A stretch of 34,769 bases of DNA from RGIG464 sp045599585 (GTDB taxonomy: Bacteria; Myxococcota_A; Bradymonadia; UBA4248). Positions 32,226 to 34,769 of the stretch are shown one piece after another. The stretch covers positions 1 through 34,769 of the forward strand of contig JAZRWH010000079.1 in assembly GCA_045599585.1 (NCBI GenBank), given 5' to 3'. The first letter of the stretch is position 1. Every line of letters begins with the position of its first letter. Both the position numbers and the translations under genes were made by a program. The notes beneath the pieces were generated by a model. The model ran no database searches. It was not told where the DNA came from and saw only the letters and a list, made by a program, of their open reading frames with translations.

Positions 32226-33809
32226 ATGAAATTATCTAAACACGTTATCTCAGCTCTGACAATAAGTTTAATTTCTCTCTCAGCCAATGGCTGTAAATGG
32301 GATTCATCTTCATATGATCAATTTGTCGACGACGATGGTAGTCAAGCTGTTGTTTCAGCTTGTCAAAATAAGGATGGGTACTTGGATGCAATTGAATTCA
32401 GAGACAAAGATAATAATGTTTTGACTTTGTGTTCATATGATAAAAATAATGGAAAATATACGTGTGATCCTGATGTTAAGGATACAGATTTTGAGGAGAC
32501 TAAGGCGTTTAAATCGATGGAAGACGCTTTTAATCATAACCTATGTCCCGCTGAATATAGCTGTTTAGACGAAAATAATACGCCAATCGATGTGAATAAT
32601 CCTCCGGCTAAAGTTCATTGTGGGATTCCTGTGCAGGTAATTATCCAGTGTGATTCTGTTTCGATTGCATGTAAAGATTTGGTTAACGATGAAACTGAAG
32701 AAGGTGAAACAATAACACAAGTATGTATAACACCAAATGATGAAAAAACGTGTGGTATAGCTTGCCAAAACGGGTTCGTTGATAAAACGCACAGTAAAAA
32801 GTGTATAGATGATGCGGCCTGTAATAATGGAGTGTGTACTTGTTCTGAAGATTTGGTTATATGTGAAAAAGACGGTATTGTTTCTTGTAAGAATCCTTCA
32901 AGTAATGAGTCTTGTGGTATCACCTCAAGCTCATGTAGTGCTCCCATTAAGTGTCCAGAGCATTCGGAATGTCAATTTGATACGGCAGGGGAGGCTTATC
33001 GATGTGTTTGTATAAACGGGTATGTGACAAAATATGAAAATGGAAAGACTATTTGTGTTAATCCAGCAAATAATGAGACTTGTGGTGCAAAAATAAATGA
33101 AATTGAGGGTGTAAATTGCAAGAATTTAACGAATGGCGAATATAATTGTCAGATCAAAGCAGATGGCGGATATGGATGTGTTTTGATTGGTTGTAAAGGT
33201 GATGATAATTATTGTTACGATGATAAGGGCTTACCTAAATGTATTCCAGCTAATGATGATCATAATTGTGGAAAATGTGGCAATAACTGTGTAGATGCAA
33301 CATATGTTGGTGCTTCGCCTACTGGTAAATGTGCGTGGGATGAAAATTCTAAGACCAATAGATGCACATTTACTTGTGAAAAATCACAAAATAATAGTAT
33401 AAATATCACTAACTGTGGTAGCGAGTTTGAACCGAATTGTATAGACACTAACCATAGTACCAGTAATTGTCGGGCGTGTGGGAATAATTGCCATGTTGGT
33501 GATTATTGCGATGCTAATATAGGTTGCAAGCAGGATAATAACTGTAATGTTGATCAATGTAATTGGTATGGTATTTGTATTAAAGACGCAGATTCTAGTT
33601 ATAATAATTATTGTGGACCTGATTGTCTCGACTGCACAAAAGATGGTGCTAAGTGCGTAAACGGAGAATGTGTTGCAACAGAATGTCCTGAGAATTCTCA
33701 TATACGATATGATGATAAGGGAAAATTTTGGGGATGCGAAGTCAATTCTGTAGAAAAATGCGCGATAAAAAACAATGCTAGTAACGATAAAATAAAGAAC
33801 TGTTTATAA
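32226..33809 (+). CDS. Large cysteine-rich lipoprotein, N-terminal part up to an in-frame TAA
   Basis: MKLSKHVISALTISLISLSANGC is a lipoprotein signal with lipidated cysteine. The rest has dozens of cysteines in repeated units: NNETCG, CICVNG-like CVCINGYVTKYENG, CGKCGNNCVDATY and CVNGECVATECPENSH, resembling the CG-rich Myxococcota surface proteins. ATG 32226 with GGTGA close upstream is preferred to ATG 32214. It is AT-rich compared with the gsp and pdx genes. The frame stops at TAA 33807-33809 but the same repeat pattern carries on in the same frame afterwards, so the natural protein was probably longer. It may bind surfaces or polysaccharide; no function can be stated. Confidence 0.7.
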   Translation: MKLSKHVISALTISLISLSANGCKWDSSSYDQFVDDDGSQAVVSACQNKDGYLDAIEFRDKDNNVLTLCSYDKNNGKYTCDPDVKDTDFEETKAFKSMEDAFNHNLCPAEYSCLDENNTPIDVNNPPAKVHCGIPVQVIIQCDSVSIACKDLVNDETEEGETITQVCITPNDEKTCGIACQNGFVDKTHSKKCIDDAACNNGVCTCSEDLVICEKDGIVSCKNPSSNESCGITSSSCSAPIKCPEHSECQFDTAGEAYRCVCINGYVTKYENGKTICVNPANNETCGAKINEIEGVNCKNLTNGEYNCQIKADGGYGCVLIGCKGDDNYCYDDKGLPKCIPANDDHNCGKCGNNCVDATYVGASPTGKCAWDENSKTNRCTFTCEKSQNNSINITNCGSEFEPNCIDTNHSTSNCRACGNNCHVGDYCDANIGCKQDNNCNVDQCNWYGICIKDADSSYNNYCGPDCLDCTKDGAKCVNGECVATECPENSHIRYDDKGKFWGCEVNSVEKCAIKNNASNDKIKNCL

Positions 33810-34652
33810 ATACCTGAAGCTAGTAACATTGATTGCGTGAATGGTGAATGCACATTTACTTGCCCAATTGGGACACATCTTATCGAAAACGGTTGCGAAG
33901 CTGATTCCTTAGAATATTGTGGTAAGGATAGAACAAATTGCATGAAAGAAAATGCAATGATGGCATGTGTTGACGGTATTTGTAAATTGCAATCTTGTGC
34001 AAAAGGTTATCATCAGTATGAACTTGAATGTGAAAAAGATGATGAATTAAATTGCGGCACGCATGGCGTTTCTTGTCTTAATTCTACTGGGAATTTTATG
34101 TGTGAAACGAGTTTAGAAATTCCCAAATGTATACCAGTTAATTGTAATAATGGATATCATTTGTTTGGAAGTGTTTGTGAAGATAATACTATTGATAATT
34201 GTGGTATGCATGGGAAATTCTGCTCTATCACTCACGGTAATGCAGTATGTACGTCAGACGGGGAGTGTATTGCCGACAGTTGTCAAAATGGCTATGAGTT
34301 AACGGCTGACCACAAAGCTTGTATTTTGCCTAGTTGTCAATCGGATAGCGATTGTAAAGGAAATAGTAGTTGCTTAGAATATAATGTTAATGATTTAATA
34401 TATAAAACATGCTCTAAAAAAGACGAGTGTAATGTTAATTTTACAAAAATTAATGGCAAGTGTATAGCTAATCCAGTTTCTTGTGGTACAAATACATGTT
34501 CTAAGAATCAGGGCTGCTTTAATTATACTACTTGGCCATATTGCGATCCTTGCAACGAATATACTCATAAAGGAGAATCGTGTGTAGGATTTTATGATGG
34601 CGTAGTTTCTTATGGCACCTGCAAGCAGAATGAAATTGTCAAAAATGGTTGA
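33810..34652 (+). pseudogene. In-frame continuation of the Cys-rich gene, truncated by the right-hand IS
   Basis: After the TAA the frame continues IPEASNIDCVNGECTFTC, then CPIGTHLIENGCEADSLEYCG, NCGTHGVSC and NCGMHGKFC, the same disulfide repeats as upstream. The first start codon in it (GTG 33837) has no ribosome site. The final TGA at 34650-34652 lies inside the GTTGACAC end of the IS, so the true C-terminus was cut off. I read this as the second half of one gene broken twice. Confidence 0.72.
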
Positions 34653-34769
34653 CACATTTTTAACAAGGTTTTGAATTAAGCCACTCTTTCCTGAGCGGCA
34701 TAGAACATTTTCCTTTTGACCATTGGGGGGAGTCCGCCGTTGGTTGAACAGATTCTTCTGTTATTCCAA
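34648..34769 (-). mobile_element. IS3-family insertion sequence, 3' end (partial)
   Basis: The element end begins GTTGACACATTTTTAACAAGG-like at 34648 (shown to 20 bases). It matches the left-hand IS end (GTTGACAC, TTTTT) except for one extra A. Inside, the minus strand carries the last codons of orfB. The element has the same orientation as the left-hand copy and runs off the window. Confidence 0.8.
34676..34769 (-). CDS. IS3-family transposase OrfB, C-terminal fragment
   Basis: The last 30 codons read WNNRRICSTNGGLPPMVKRK and then MFYAAQERVA before TAA. YN-x-RR-x-HS-x-x-GG-L-x-P is the conserved C-terminal sequence of IS3-family DDE integrase-type transposases (here W for Y and C for H). 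The rest of the DDE domain lies outside the window. Confidence 0.78.
   Translation of the reverse strand, partial: WNNRRICSTNGGLPPMVKRKMFYAAQERVA

Noticed and set aside
34690..34700. GCCGCTCAGG-like match to the type I repeat inside the IS orfB end
   Set aside because: The match is short, lies in conserved coding sequence of the transposase, and has no second arm or extra G.
1..34769. The window as a complete small circular replicon closed by one IS
   Set aside because: Flanking bases at the two IS ends do not form a target duplication, and the gene content (pdxST, glgC, gsp) is chromosomal.

Overview
The window looks like a chromosomal contig of a Gram-negative bacterium of the former Deltaproteobacteria, most likely Myxococcota or Bradymonadota with moderate to low GC. 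This is inferred from the mix of genes: several lipobox lipoproteins, an AgmX/PglI-type domain, cysteine-rich CG-repeat lipoproteins, a GspH-to-GspN block with GspL, GspM and GspN, a PilR-like sigma-54 activator, and a contractile-tail sheath/tube pair. Both edges lie inside IS3-family insertion sequences in the same orientation. The left edge holds the first 21 codons of orfA and the right edge the last codons of orfB, with matching GTTGACAC ends. The contig therefore probably stops at two copies of a repeated IS.

Layout: CBS-domain pyrophosphatase (+); type 2 IPP isomerase and a large degenerate Lhr-helicase/RNase D-like protein (-); an AgmX-type lipoprotein (+); a compact contractile-tail cluster of DUF4255 protein, sheath and tube (+), the last two with highly-expressed-gene codon use, closed by a terminator; an M61-like lipoprotein peptidase and a TPR lipoprotein (+); a membrane HExxH protein (-); PdxT and PdxS (-) divergent from a MocR/PdxR-like regulator (+) that has lost its PLP lysine; GlgC (-); a small Cys-rich lipoprotein (-); a PilR/NtrC-type regulator (-) divergent from gspH-I-J-K-L-M-N (+); a TPR protein (+); a secreted protein resembling Leptospira LIC_10091 (-); and a large Cys-rich lipoprotein gene (+) that carries an in-frame TAA and is cut off by the right-hand IS.

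The most striking non-coding feature is a family of about 16 hairpins in at least six intergenic regions. Fourteen share one architecture: outer arm, a single unpaired G, TAT, inner stem and loop, ATA, outer arm'. Both the outer arms and the inner stems differ between copies, yet each pair stays complementary. The unpaired G and the flanking TAT/ATA stay fixed. Five copies are embedded in a larger composite (GGGGT-AGCGGC-G-TAT ... ATA-GCCGCT-CA-GGGGAAG..CTTCCCC, up to 145 bp). This recalls REP/RAYT and IS200/IS605 hairpins, in which an extrahelical base is recognised by a Y1 HUH transposase. The copies differ enough from known REPs to deserve study as their own family.

Working together: the gsp genes make the pseudopilin tip and inner-membrane platform of a type II secretion system whose other parts must lie elsewhere. 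The PdxST-PdxR unit makes and senses vitamin B6. The sheath/tube genes give an abundant contractile or tubular structure without a baseplate in this window. No tRNA, rRNA or CRISPR array was seen.
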